64,000 nt of DNA from Xanthomonas bonasiae (lineage in GTDB: Bacteria > Pseudomonadota > Gammaproteobacteria > Xanthomonadales > Xanthomonadaceae). The stretch spans positions 1-64,000 of the forward strand of contig NZ_JAFIWB010000025.1 in assembly GCF_017163705.1 (NCBI RefSeq). Direction: 5' to 3'. The notes below the pieces were generated by a model. That model had not been told where the DNA came from and made no database searches. It saw only the letters and a list, made by a program, of their open reading frames with translations. A program made the position numbers and the translations under genes. Position 1 is the stretch's first letter. Every line of letters begins with the position of its first letter. This document shows positions 1 to 7,850 of the stretch, one piece after another.

Positions 1-50
1 GGTGCGGACGGGGGGCAGGGGCGCGGCGGGCCGCGCAAGCGGCGCCGGGA

Positions 51-135
51 TGGTGCGAAAGAGGGGACTCGAACCCCTACGCCTTGCGGCACTGGTACCT
101 AAAACCAGGGCGTCTACCAATTCCGCCACTTTCGC
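51..135 (-). tRNA. tRNA-Leu (anticodon TAG)
   Basis: Read on the minus strand this folds as a class II tRNA. The acceptor GCGAAAG (135-129) pairs with CTTTCGC, followed by ACCA encoded at 54-51. The anticodon stem CTGGT/ACCAG encloses the loop TTTAGGT, giving anticodon TAG (decodes CUA and probably other CUN). A long variable arm and the GGTTCGA T-loop are present. The length of 85 nt including CCA is normal for tRNA-Leu. Confidence 0.95.
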
Positions 136-184
136 GCTGCAGCGCCGGAAGCGCTCGCCCGCGCATTGTTGCAGGCCTGCCGGC

Positions 185-215
185 AAAGAAAAAGGCATCC
201 GTCGGAGCCGATGCC
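185..215 (-). terminator. Rho-independent terminator, minus strand
   Basis: On the minus strand GGCATC (215-210) pairs with GATGCC (199-194) with a GC-rich loop, followed by TTTTTCTTT (193-185). It lies downstream of the ArsR-like regulator gene and would end that transcript before tRNA-Leu. The stem is short, so strength is uncertain. Confidence 0.5.
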
Positions 216-392
216 GCTCCGCTCGATCCACCGCCGAGGAGCCGACGCTTGCGCGCAGCGATCGAAAACCGACGCCGCCCGGGCGGGCGATCAATGACTT
301 ACGCGGGTCGGCGCCGCCAATGACCCGCCATGCGCAGAGCGCCACCCCGGGTTCGGCCATCCCCCTGCTGACGACGCAAAGCGCAGCCTGTT

Positions 393-1007
393 TCAGCCCC
401 GGCCGCCCTTGGGCGCTCTGCGCCGCCCCCGCACCGCCGCTGGCGCCAGCACGAACGCCAGCGACATCGGCCGATCGCGCGACGGATCGCGCGGGCGGCT
501 CAGCAGGTCGCATAGCCGCTCCAGCAGCGCATTGGCCTCGGCCAGTTCCGCCTGGTTGAGCCAGCCCTTGTTGCGCGCCGCCCACAATTGCCGGCCGGGG
601 CCGTCGACCTCGACATTGCGCTGTTTCAAGGCGGCCTGGAAATCGCGCTCGGCGACCTGCGCCAGCCCCTTGGCGTAGGCAGCCAGGGCCGCGGACGCCT
701 CGTCGCTGGCCAGGTCGTAGGACAGGCGCAGCGGCACGCCTGCAGCGCCCGCCAAGCGGAAGACACGCTCCCCTGCGGCGCCCTCGCCTTCCTGCACGAG
801 GCCGCCCTCCGCGAGGAGCTGCAGATGGTAGTAGAGCCCGTCCGCCGGCCGCCCCAATTGCTCGGACAACTCGGCGACGGTCGCCATTCCCCCCAACGAC
901 GCCAGCGTGTCCACGAGTTCCTGGCGCACCGGGGACGCCAACAGACGGATATGCGCCGGATCCCGGATCGCGGTGGCGTCGAACGGCTGCTTGGCGTTTT
1001 TCGTCAT
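393..1007 (-). CDS. ArsR-like winged-helix transcriptional regulator
   Basis: A 204-residue protein with an N-terminal winged helix of the ArsR/HTH_20 type (about residues 10-90): 'LLASPVRQELVDTL' is the first helix, 'TVAELSEQLGRPADGLYYHL' the recognition region and the following hairpin the wing. The remaining half is helical (AAYAKGLAQVAERDF...) and resembles no ligand domain I can name; the tail is Arg/Gly-rich. The ATG at 1007 lies only 6 nt below a perfect TATAAT on the minus strand, so the mRNA may be leaderless. It is divergent from the S41 protease gene with 46 bp between starts, which suggests that it controls that gene and itself. There are no visible Cys-pair metal sites, so metal sensing is not supported. 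Confidence 0.8.
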   Translation of the reverse strand: MTKNAKQPFDATAIRDPAHIRLLASPVRQELVDTLASLGGMATVAELSEQLGRPADGLYYHLQLLAEGGLVQEGEGAAGERVFRLAGAAGVPLRLSYDLASDEASAALAAYAKGLAQVAERDFQAALKQRNVEVDGPGRQLWAARNKGWLNQAELAEANALLERLCDLLSRPRDPSRDRPMSLAFVLAPAAVRGRRRAPKGGRG

Positions 1008-1038
1008 GTTGAAATTATATGGTATTTTTTCAAAACAT
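1005..1038. promoter_or_regulatory. Divergent promoter and candidate operator
   Basis: An AT-rich island in GC-rich DNA. TATAAT (minus strand, 1019-1014) is a consensus -10 box for the regulator. An imperfect inverted repeat, ATGTTGAAA (1006-1014) against TTTCAAAACAT (1028-1038), covers it and the start codon. The symmetry and position suggest an operator for the winged-helix regulator. No convincing -35 box is visible. Confidence 0.45.
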
Positions 1039-1053
1039 TTCCGGGGGATCTTC

Positions 1054-2415
1054 ATGCGAAGGCCGCAACCGCTCCATGCATTCCTTTTCTTCCTTGCCGT
1101 GGCGTCGGCACTGGCGCCAACGGCCAAGGCGGCCGAACGATACAGCCCGCAGCAGATCCATGCCGACCTCGACGCGCTGCAGGCGGGGATCGCAGCGACC
1201 CACCCTGATCCGTCGCATTCGGTCGATCCGGCACAGCTCCAGCTTGCCATTGACGCCTTGCGGCAGCGGGCTTCGACCGGGCTGGACCGCGATGCGGCCT
1301 GGCGGGACTTCTCCACGCTCAATCCACTGCTTGCGGACGGCCACTTCTTCGTCGGCTACGCCGACTGGCGCGCAGAGACGGAACAGCATCTGCGCGAAGG
1401 AGGCGCCCTGTTTCCCTTCGAAATTACGGTCGATGCGCAAGCGCGGGTGCGAATCCTCTCCGAGCTGGGCGGCGCTGCGACGGCACTTTCCGGCAGATCG
1501 GTCGAGACCATCAATGGCGTTCCCGCAGGCGACGTCGCGCGCGCACTGCTCGCGCATGTGCACGGCGACAGCGCGCGTTTCCGCGCCGACCTTCTGTCGC
1601 GGCGCTGGTGGTTCTTCTACTGGAAAGTGTACGGCGCGCCCGCGTCGTTCGAACTGACGCTCGCCGGGCCTGCGCAGGCGCGGCTGCGCAGGCCCGCAAG
1701 TCGCGCACACCCTTCGATCCTGGTCGGCGAGGACGATTTCGACAGGCAATTCGCCTTCGAACTGCGCCCGGGCACCGCCGCGGTCATGACCATTCGGACC
1801 TTTTCGTGGCCCGAGCAGACGGCATTCGAGGAGTTCACCCGCCGCGCGTTCCAGCAGATGCAGGCAAGCGGCACGCGCACGCTGATCATCGACGTGCGGC
1901 AGAACGGCGGCGGCAACGATGCGATGTGGCTGCAAGGGCTGCTGCCCTACATCGCCGACCGCCCCTATCGATGGGCGTCGCGCTACACCAAGAAAGTGCT
2001 CCGCGACGACCCGGCGAAACACGAACTGCAGGGCCAGGTGCTGAGCGGAACCGTGGACACATGGAGCGCTCCGCGCACCGACGATCCGCTGCACTTCGGC
2101 GGCAAGGTCTACGTGCTGATCGGCCGCGGCACCTATTCCTCGGCGGTGCTGTTCGCCGACACGATGCAGGACTTCGGCTTCGGAACGCTGCTGGGCGAAG
2201 GCGCCAGCGTCAGGAGCACGCAGACCGGCGGCGTGCAGAAGATCGCGCTGCCGCAGACGGGACTGGTGCTGTGGGCGCCGCGGCTGCTGCTGGTGCGGCC
2301 TTCGGACGCAGCGACGCCACTGTGGCTGACGCCGGACATCGGCATCGACGACGATCCGTTGCATCCCGACGCGATGGTGGACGCTGCGCTGGCGATCGCG
2401 GCGGCGAAACGCTGA
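1054..2415 (+). CDS. Secreted S41 family peptidase
   Basis: A 453-residue protein with a Sec signal peptide (hydrophobic residues about 8-25, 'ALAPTAKAAE' cleavage region), so it is periplasmic or secreted. The C-terminal half carries S41 (tail-specific protease) signatures: 'TLIIDVRQNGGGND' at about residues 275-288 and 'GRGTYSSAVLFA' at about 357-368, containing the nucleophile Ser (362 or 363). The Lys/Glu partner region follows at 'GFGTLLGEGAS'. No PDZ domain is evident, unlike CtpA or Prc. The start was chosen because the signal peptide begins here and GGGGGAT lies 8 nt upstream. It is divergent from the ArsR-like regulator. The substrate is unknown. Confidence 0.85.
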   Translation: MRRPQPLHAFLFFLAVASALAPTAKAAERYSPQQIHADLDALQAGIAATHPDPSHSVDPAQLQLAIDALRQRASTGLDRDAAWRDFSTLNPLLADGHFFVGYADWRAETEQHLREGGALFPFEITVDAQARVRILSELGGAATALSGRSVETINGVPAGDVARALLAHVHGDSARFRADLLSRRWWFFYWKVYGAPASFELTLAGPAQARLRRPASRAHPSILVGEDDFDRQFAFELRPGTAAVMTIRTFSWPEQTAFEEFTRRAFQQMQASGTRTLIIDVRQNGGGNDAMWLQGLLPYIADRPYRWASRYTKKVLRDDPAKHELQGQVLSGTVDTWSAPRTDDPLHFGGKVYVLIGRGTYSSAVLFADTMQDFGFGTLLGEGASVRSTQTGGVQKIALPQTGLVLWAPRLLLVRPSDAATPLWLTPDIGIDDDPLHPDAMVDAALAIAAAKR

Positions 2416-2472
2416 CCGCGTCGCGCGGAAGCGACGCCATGGCCGGCATGCACTTGCGCACGTTCGACGCAC

Positions 2473-2507
2473 AAAAAAACAGCCACTTGGCTTGCGCTAA
2501 GTGGCTG
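2473..2507 (-). terminator. Terminator of the tRNA operon
   Basis: On the minus strand a perfect 9-bp stem CAGCCACTT/AAGTGGCTG (2507-2499 with 2488-2480) is followed by seven T residues (2479-2473). It sits 8 nt beyond the CCA end of tRNA-Lys and closes the four-tRNA transcript. Confidence 0.88.
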
Positions 2508-2514
2508 CTTGATT

Positions 2515-2590
2515 TGGTGGGCCGTCAAGGATTCGAACCTTGGACCTATTGATTAAGAGTCAACTGCTCTACCAACTGAGCTAACGGCCC
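2515..2590 (-). tRNA. tRNA-Lys (anticodon CTT)
   Basis: On the minus strand the acceptor GGGCCGT pairs with ACGGCCC, and ACCA is encoded. The anticodon loop CTCTTAA gives CTT. The D-loop (AGCTCAGTTGGTAGAGC) and T-loop (GGTTCGAATCC) are canonical. It is the last gene of the Pro-Arg-His-Lys transcript and is 76 nt long with CCA. Confidence 0.96.
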
Positions 2591-2666
2591 TGAAACTGAG
2601 TCGCGCATCTTATGCGCTTTTTTGCTTCGTTGCAACACCCCGCGAAGCAGCGGGTCACACGATCAA

Positions 2667-2743
2667 TGGGGTGGCTGAGGGGACTCGAACCCCCGACATC
2701 TGGAATCACAATCCAGTACTCTAACCAGCTGAGCTACAGCCAC
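2667..2743 (-). tRNA. tRNA-His (anticodon GTG)
   Basis: On the minus strand the acceptor GTGGCTG pairs with CAGCCAC. The discriminator is C (from G at 2670), and the base at 2744 supplies the G-1 typical of tRNA-His. The anticodon loop contains GTG, and CCA is encoded at 2669-2667. Confidence 0.96.
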
Positions 2744-2779
2744 CATTGAACTCTTGCAACACCCTGTCCGGCACCGGTG

Positions 2780-2856
2780 TGGCGCGCCCGACAGGAATCG
2801 AACCTGTAACCGCCGGCTTAGAAGGCCGGTGCTCTATCCGGTTGAGCTACGGGCGC
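2780..2856 (-). tRNA. tRNA-Arg (anticodon TCT)
   Basis: On the minus strand the acceptor GCGCCCG pairs with CGGGCGC, the discriminator is G and CCA is encoded. The anticodon stem CCGGC/GCCGG encloses a loop reading TCT, which decodes the AGA/AGG codons that are rare in this GC-rich genome. It is the second gene of the tRNA operon. Confidence 0.95.
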
Positions 2857-2901
2857 CCGGACCGGATTGTCGCATTCCTCTCCGCCGTTTGGGCATCGGA
2901 T

Positions 2902-2978
2902 TGGTCGGGGTAGAGGGATTCGAACCCCCGACATCCTGCTCCCAAAGCAGGCGCGCTACCAGACTGCGCTATACCCCG
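2902..2978 (-). tRNA. tRNA-Pro (anticodon TGG)
   Basis: On the minus strand the acceptor CGGGGTA pairs with TACCCCG, with discriminator A and encoded CCA. The anticodon loop TTTGGGA gives TGG. It is the first gene of the four-tRNA operon. Spacings to the next genes are 45 nt (Arg), 36 nt (His) and 76 nt (Lys). Confidence 0.96.
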
Positions 2979-3016
2979 GCGGAACACCCTCGCGGCCGAG
3001 GCCGGAAAGGTCGGCT

Positions 3017-3045
3017 ATTGTGGGAACCTCGCGGCCCGGTGTCAA
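3017..3045 (-). promoter_or_regulatory. Sigma70 promoter of the tRNA operon
   Basis: On the minus strand a perfect -35 TTGACA (3045-3040) and a -10 CACAAT (3022-3017) are separated by exactly 17 nt. A GC-rich discriminator follows, as expected for a stringently controlled stable-RNA promoter. The expected start is about 30 nt before tRNA-Pro. Confidence 0.75.
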
Positions 3046-3131
3046 CGGCACATCGCATTCGCACCGCCTGCGCTATCCTCGCCACTTGCGGCCGATACGG
3101 GCCAATCGTCTTTTTTACAGGGAGAAACAGC

Positions 3132-3908
3132 ATGATCCGCAGCGGCAACCCCGCCTTGAAGGAATCCACCTTCCTCGACCTCGGCAGCGGCGCGGTGGTC
3201 TCGCGCGACGGCGAGGCGATGACGCTGAACGGCACCATCCACAAGACCGGCGCCTTGCTGCTGTTGACCGTGCTGACCGCGGCGTTCGCCTGGAGCCAGT
3301 CGATCTCGATCGACGGCGCCGGCAAAGAAGTGATCGCGCCGGGCATCATTGGCTACGTGCTGGGCGGCGCCATCGGCGGCTTCATCCTGGCCATGATCAC
3401 CACCTTCAAGAAGACCTGGGCGCCGATCACCGCGCCGCTGTACGCGCTGGTGGAAGGCTTCTTCCTGGGTTCGATCTCGGCGATGTACGAAGTCCGCTTC
3501 AACGGCATCGTGCTGCAGGCGGTGCTGCTGACCTTCGGCACCCTGTTCGCGCTGCTGTTCGCCTACCGCAGCGGGATGATCAAGGCCACCGAGAACTTCA
3601 AGCTGGGCGTGGTAGCGGCCACCGGCGGCATTGCGCTGGTGTACCTGGCGACCATCGTGCTCGGCCTGTTCAACATCCAGATTCCCTATATCCACGCTTC
3701 CGGCACGGTCGGCATCCTGTTCAGCCTGTTCGTGGTGGTGGTGGCGGCGCTGAACCTGGTACTGGATTTCGACTTCATCGAAACCGGCGTGGAACAGGGC
3801 GCACCGAAGTACATGGAGTGGTACGGCGCGTTCGGGCTGATGGTCACCCTGGTGTGGCTGTACATCGAGTTCCTGCGGTTGCTGTCGAAGTTGCAGTCGC
3901 GGAATTAA
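3132..3908 (+). CDS. Bax inhibitor-1/YccA family membrane protein
   Basis: A 258-residue protein with about seven hydrophobic segments from residue 35 to 250 (for example '[13 protein letters not shown]', '[19 protein letters not shown]', '[18 protein letters not shown]') and a short cytosolic N-terminus beginning MIRSGNPAL. The acidic '[30 protein letters not shown]' stretch is the family hallmark near the C-terminus. Family members are inner-membrane proteins, some reported as pH-dependent calcium leak channels and others (YccA) as modulators of FtsH; the role here is not shown. The ATG at 3132 is preceded by GGGAGAAACAGC, a good ribosome binding site. It is divergent from the tRNA operon and ends at a shared terminator with isocitrate dehydrogenase. 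Confidence 0.88.
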   Translation: MIRSGNPALKESTFLDLGSGAVVSRDGEAMTLNGTIHKTGALLLLTVLTAAFAWSQSISIDGAGKEVIAPGIIGYVLGGAIGGFILAMITTFKKTWAPITAPLYALVEGFFLGSISAMYEVRFNGIVLQAVLLTFGTLFALLFAYRSGMIKATENFKLGVVAATGGIALVYLATIVLGLFNIQIPYIHASGTVGILFSLFVVVVAALNLVLDFDFIETGVEQGAPKYMEWYGAFGLMVTLVWLYIEFLRLLSKLQSRN

Positions 3909-3911
3909 GCA

Positions 3912-3940
3912 GGGAGTCGGGAATCGGGATTGGGGAATCG
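3912..3940. repeat. GGGATTGGGGAATCG-type intergenic repeat
   Basis: A run of degenerate GGGAATC/GGGATTG units just after a stop codon. Related copies lie at 13628-13658 and 15468-15565. They are all intergenic and all on the downstream side of genes. Confidence 0.6.
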
Positions 3941-3984
3941 CAAGAGCGGCTCCCTGTGATCGATGCGCGGAAGTGGCTTCAGAC

Positions 3985-4010
3985 GAACTTCCGAACAGAA
4001 CTTCCGAACA
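3985..4010. repeat. Tandem 13-bp direct repeat
   Basis: GAACTTCCGAACA occurs twice with no gap (3985-3997, 3998-4010). It lies directly before the terminator stem, and looks like a recent slippage duplication. Confidence 0.8.
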
Positions 4011-4047
4011 AAAGAAAAGGGCGCCTGGAGGCGCCCTTTTCTTTTTT
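4011..4047. terminator. Bidirectional terminator
   Basis: A long stem AAAGAAAAGGGCGCC / GGCGCCCTTTTCTTT with loop TGGA, flanked by A- and T-runs on the two sides. It serves the converging Bax-inhibitor-like gene (plus) and isocitrate dehydrogenase gene (minus). Confidence 0.9.
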
Positions 4048-4064
4048 GCGATCTTCCGGCGCGC

Positions 4065-5072
4065 TCAGAGGCGGCTGGCGATGGCCTTGGCGAAGCCCAT
4101 GGTGTTGCCGCTGCCGCCCAGGTCCGGGGTCAGCCCGTCCTTGGCTTCCAGCGTGGCGACGATGGCGCTGCGCAGGCGCTCGGCGTTCTGCGGCTGGCCG
4201 ACATGGTCCAGCAACTGCGCCGCGCCCAGCAGCAACGCGCACGGGTTGGCCTTGCCCTGCCCGGCGATGTCCGGGGCCGAGCCGTGCACGGCCTCGAAGA
4301 TCGCCGCGTCGACGCCGATATTGGCGCCCGGCGCCAGACCCAGGCCGCCGACCAGGCCGGCGCACAGGTCCGACAGGATGTCGCCGAACAGGTTGGTGGT
4401 GACGATGACGTCGAACTGCTCCGGACGCATCACCAGCTGCATGCAGGCGTTGTCGACGATCATTTCCTGGAACTCGATCTCCGGGTAGTTCGCGGCCACT
4501 TCGCGCGCCACCTTCAGGAACAGGCCGGAGGTGGACTTGATGATGTTGGCCTTGTGCACCGCGGTGACCTTCTTGCGGCCGGTCGCACGCGCCAGGTCGA
4601 AGGCGTAGCGGACGATGCGCTCGGAGCCCTTGCGGGTCACCTTGGCCATCGACACCGCGGTCTCGCCGTCGGCCGACACTTCCTGGCCTTCGCTCAGGTA
4701 GGCGCCTTCGGTGTTCTCGCGCACGGTGATCAGGTCCACGCCGGCGCCGAAGCGCGACTTGGTGTTCGGGAACGACTTGGCCGGACGCACGTTGGCGTAC
4801 AGGTCGAACTGGCGGCGCATGGCCACGTTGATCGAGCTGAAGCCTTCGCCGACCGGCGTGGTCAGCGGGCTCTTCAGCGCGATCTTGTTCTTGCGGATCG
4901 AGTCCAGGGTGGCGGCCGGCAGCAGATCGCCGTGCTTCTCCAGGGCGACCAGGCCGGCGTCGGCGTATTCGTAGGTGAGGCCGGCGTTCAGCGCGTCGAG
5001 CACGAACAGCGTGGCGTCCATGATCTCGGGGCCGATGCCATCGCCACGAATGACCGTGATTGTCTGCGTCAT
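4065..5072 (-). CDS. NAD-dependent isocitrate dehydrogenase (beta-decarboxylating family)
   Basis: A 335-residue member of the isocitrate/isopropylmalate dehydrogenase family. It begins with the nucleotide-fold '[13 protein letters not shown]', has the substrate-site '[13 protein letters not shown]', the catalytic '[14 protein letters not shown]' and the metal-binding aspartates in '[21 protein letters not shown]'. The cofactor loop '[15 protein letters not shown]' has Asp where NADP enzymes carry Lys, which indicates NAD. The short length fits NAD-isocitrate dehydrogenases and isopropylmalate dehydrogenase, but the phosphate-side loop (SSINVAMR) favours isocitrate over isopropylmalate; homoisocitrate cannot be excluded. 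It stands alone with its own terminator. Confidence 0.82.
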   Translation of the reverse strand: MTQTITVIRGDGIGPEIMDATLFVLDALNAGLTYEYADAGLVALEKHGDLLPAATLDSIRKNKIALKSPLTTPVGEGFSSINVAMRRQFDLYANVRPAKSFPNTKSRFGAGVDLITVRENTEGAYLSEGQEVSADGETAVSMAKVTRKGSERIVRYAFDLARATGRKKVTAVHKANIIKSTSGLFLKVAREVAANYPEIEFQEMIVDNACMQLVMRPEQFDVIVTTNLFGDILSDLCAGLVGGLGLAPGANIGVDAAIFEAVHGSAPDIAGQGKANPCALLLGAAQLLDHVGQPQNAERLRSAIVATLEAKDGLTPDLGGSGNTMGFAKAIASRL

Positions 5073-5247
5073 AGGATTGGGGTTTCCGTACAGAGGGGGA
5101 ACGCGCCGACCGGAAGCCCGGGCTGCAGGCGCAAGGAGGTTTCACCAGTAATTATGCCCGAAGCCGGTGAAGGTCCCCAAAACCAGGCAGGCGCAAAACG
5201 CAGCGCGCCGCCCGCAGGCGGCGCGTCCCAGGCCGATCCGGCGCTAC

Positions 5248-5661
5248 TCAGCCGTGCGCGTGTTCCGCCGGCGCAGCGGCGGCGCCTTCCTCGAGCTTGT
5301 CGAGGAAATCCACCGCCCGGCGCAGGTGCGGAATCACGATCGAGCCGCCGACCACCAGCCCCACCGAGAAGGTCTCGAAGAACTCGTCGCGCTGCACGCC
5401 GGCCTCCTTGCACTGGGCCACGTGGTAGCTGATGCAGTCGTCGCAGCGCAGCACCAGCGAGGCGACCAGGCCGAGCAGTTCCTTGGTCTTCACGTCCAGC
5501 GCGCCGGCCTGGTAGGTCTGGGTATCGAGCGCGAAGAAGCGCCGCACCACCTGGTTCGGCTCGGCCAGGATGCGCTGGTTCATGCGCTGGCGGAATTCGG
5601 TGAACTCGCGCAGCCGGTCCTGGCCGTCGCCACCCTCGCCGCCCGCCTGCGCTGCGCTCAT
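5248..5661 (-). CDS. AhpD-like carboxymuconolactone decarboxylase family protein
   Basis: A 137-residue all-helical protein with the redox motif 'LRCDDCISYHVAQC' (CxxC followed by His), the AhpD-type active site. Family members act as thiol peroxidase partners or disulfide reductases, and the CxxC...H arrangement argues for that rather than for lactone decarboxylation. The start overlaps the glutaredoxin stop by 4 nt (ATGA), so the two are translationally coupled; pairing with a glutaredoxin supports a thiol-redox role. The C-terminus is Ala/His-rich (APAEHAHG). Confidence 0.82.
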   Translation of the reverse strand: MSAAQAGGEGGDGQDRLREFTEFRQRMNQRILAEPNQVVRRFFALDTQTYQAGALDVKTKELLGLVASLVLRCDDCISYHVAQCKEAGVQRDEFFETFSVGLVVGGSIVIPHLRRAVDFLDKLEEGAAAAPAEHAHG

Positions 5662-5969
5662 GCCTGCGCCTCGGGCGCCTGGCCGTCGAGCAGCGGCTGC
5701 AGCTTGCCGGCGCGGTGCAGCGCCATCATGTCGTCGTAGCCGCCGACATGGGTGTCGCCGACGAAGATCTGCGGCACGCTGGTACGGCGCGCCAGGGCCA
5801 CCATCTTCTCGCGCTCGGCCGGGTCCAGGTCGATGCGCACCTCGGTCCAGCTGCGGCCCTTGCTTTTCAGGAAGTTCTTGGCCGCCACGCAATACGGGCA
5901 GATCGCGGTGGAATACAGGGTGATCGGCGGGCCGCCGGCCTGGCCGTCATCGGTAGCTTGGGTGTCCAC
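5658..5969 (-). CDS. grxC: Glutaredoxin 3 (GrxC-type)
   Basis: A 103-residue glutaredoxin. The dithiol active site 'STAICPYCVAAKNFL' lies at about residues 22-36, and the glutathione-binding 'TSVPQIFVGDTHVGGYDDM' (cis-Pro and GG motif) at about 64-82. It reduces disulfides using glutathione in the cytosol. The start is a GTG at 5969, chosen because CGGAG lies 7 nt upstream; the open frame extends further but that part has no family similarity and a poor ribosome binding site. A 15-residue polar N-terminal extension precedes the fold. It is the first gene of a two-gene unit with the AhpD-like protein. Confidence 0.9.
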   Translation of the reverse strand: MDTQATDDGQAGGPPITLYSTAICPYCVAAKNFLKSKGRSWTEVRIDLDPAEREKMVALARRTSVPQIFVGDTHVGGYDDMMALHRAGKLQPLLDGQAPEAQA

Positions 5970-6124
5970 GGGAAACTCCGGGCGAGAAATGGGGTCCAAG
6001 CCACTATGGTAGCGGCCAGGTGGATTTTCGAGTCCGCTGCCGCAACACTGCAGATCACACAGGTTCAACCACCCTGGATTCACCCGCCGCCGCCGCGGCA
6101 CCCCGCCCTGCCCTGGAGCCTCAC

Positions 6125-7768
6125 TTGCGCCCGCTGCCGCTTGCCTTCGCGATCACCCTGGCTACCGCCGCCGCCATCGCGCCGGCGCAGGAGAACAAGC
6201 TGCCGGACATCGGCTCCTCGGCCGGCGAGCTGCTGACCCCGGCGCGCCAGGCCGAGTACGGCAAGATGATGCTGGCCGAGCTGCGCAACTACGACTACGT
6301 ACTCGAAGATCCGCTGATCGACGACTGGCTGCAGACCATGGGCACCCGGCTCGGCGCCAACAGCGACCAGCCGCAGCAGAAGTACACGTTCTTCATGCTG
6401 CGCGACCGCCAGATCAACGCCTTCGCCACGCTGGGCGGCTATGTCGCGGTCAACGCCGGGCTGGTGCTAACCGCCGAGCGCGAGGACGAGGTCGCTGCGG
6501 TGCTGTCGCACGAGATCGCGCACATCACCCAGCAGCACGTGCTGCGCGGGGTGGAGCGGGCGCAGCGCGACCAGGTGCCGATCCTGCTCGGCATGCTCGC
6601 CGCGGTGGTCGCCGCGCAGCAGGCCGGCGGCCGCTCCAGCGGCGACGCCACCCAGGCGGCGATCGCCAGCGGCCTGGGGCTGATGCAGCAGCGCCAGATC
6701 GACTACACCCGTTCCAACGAGTCGGAGGCCGACCGCCTGGGCATCCGCACCCTGGCGCGCAGCGGCTACGACGTGGACGCGATGGCCGGCTTCTTCGAGC
6801 GCATGTCGCTGGCGATGCGCGGCAATCAGGGCGGCTACAGCACCCCCGACTACCTGATGACCCACCCGGTCACCACCACCCGCATCAGCGAGGCGCGGCA
6901 GCGCGCCGAACAGATGAAGAAGAACACGGTGACCGTGACCACCAGCGTGCCCGGCGGCACCTTGCGGGAGCGGGTCGACCCCAACGACGTGTCGCTGAGC
7001 CAGCCGCTGGGCGCGCCCAGCAATCCGCTGCTGCCCGGGCGCCTGCAATTGCCGTTCGAGACCTATTCGCGCGGCGCCAGCGGCCAGTTCGAGTGGGCCC
7101 GCGAGCGCCTGCGCGTGCTCAGCGCCAATACCCCGGCCGATGCGGTCCGCGAGTACGAGGGCCTGCGCCAGGGCAGCAAGCAGGGCCTCAGCGACGCCCA
7201 GCGCTACGGCCTGGCACTGGCCCGGCTGCGCGGCGGCGGCAGCCCGCAGGACGGCATGCAGACCCTGGAAGACCTGCTGAAGGCACATCCGGACAGTTGG
7301 TGGCTGAGCCTGGCGGTGGCCGAGGCCGAGTCGCGCAACGGTCACAGTCAGCAGGCCAACCCGCGCTTCGACGCCCTGCTCAAGCGCCTGCCGAGCAACC
7401 GCGCGGTGGCGCTGACCTATGCCACGGCGCTGAACGAGCAAGGCGGCCGTGCCGCCGGACAGCGCGCGCAGGCGGTGTTGCGCCCGCTGCTGAGCGCGGC
7501 CGCCGACGATCCAGTGTTCCAGCGCACCTTCGCCCGCGCCTGCGAGCTGGCCGGCGACGGCAACCGCGCCGGCGAAGCCTATGCCGAGGCCGCCTACCTG
7601 AACGGTCGCCCCGAGCAGGCGCTGATCCAGTTGAACAACCTGAAGAAGCGCGACGACCTCGATTACGTGGCGCGCGCGCGCATCGATGCGCGGATTGCCG
7701 CGATCACGCCCACGGTGCTGGAACTGCGCCGCCAGGGCGTGCAGGATCCGGATGTGAAACAGCGCTGA
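6125..7768 (+). CDS. BepA-like M48 metalloprotease with TPR-type C-terminal half
   Basis: A 547-residue secreted zinc protease. The likely start is TTG 6125: GGAG sits 6 nt upstream and it opens directly into a signal peptide (LPLAFAITLATAAAIAPAQ). The zinc site 'SHEIAH' is at about residues 128-133 and the third ligand Glu in 'NESEAD' at about 199. Preceding this is the M48 'INAFATLGGYVAVNAGLV' region. Residues about 330-540 consist of helical repeats (LSDAQRYGLALARL, WLSLAVAEAE, ALTYATALNE) matching the TPR domain of BepA/YfgC. That protein acts in the periplasm on LptD and BAM-complex assembly, and the same role is inferred. An ATG at 6020 in frame is possible but would bury the signal peptide. 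Confidence 0.85.
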   Translation: MRPLPLAFAITLATAAAIAPAQENKLPDIGSSAGELLTPARQAEYGKMMLAELRNYDYVLEDPLIDDWLQTMGTRLGANSDQPQQKYTFFMLRDRQINAFATLGGYVAVNAGLVLTAEREDEVAAVLSHEIAHITQQHVLRGVERAQRDQVPILLGMLAAVVAAQQAGGRSSGDATQAAIASGLGLMQQRQIDYTRSNESEADRLGIRTLARSGYDVDAMAGFFERMSLAMRGNQGGYSTPDYLMTHPVTTTRISEARQRAEQMKKNTVTVTTSVPGGTLRERVDPNDVSLSQPLGAPSNPLLPGRLQLPFETYSRGASGQFEWARERLRVLSANTPADAVREYEGLRQGSKQGLSDAQRYGLALARLRGGGSPQDGMQTLEDLLKAHPDSWWLSLAVAEAESRNGHSQQANPRFDALLKRLPSNRAVALTYATALNEQGGRAAGQRAQAVLRPLLSAAADDPVFQRTFARACELAGDGNRAGEAYAEAAYLNGRPEQALIQLNNLKKRDDLDYVARARIDARIAAITPTVLELRRQGVQDPDVKQR

Positions 7769-7850
7769 AACGCAGTGTGGCGGCGGTCATCGAATAGTAA
7801 TAAAACCGTAGTCTACTGGCGACCTCTCCTCCCAGTCCCACGGTGCCGTC

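Noticed and set aside
136-184. Promoter for tRNA-Leu
   Set aside because: An AACAAT can be paired with a T-rich -35 at 17 nt, but that -35 is the T-run of the terminator and the match is poor.
2515-2978. tRNA cluster as a phage or island attachment site
   Set aside because: No integrase, no direct repeat of a tRNA 3' end and no accessory DNA adjacent.
7769-7850. A Pho box upstream of phoB
   Set aside because: A GTCAT half-site is present at about 7786 but no second CTGTCA-like repeat at 11-nt spacing; too weak to report.
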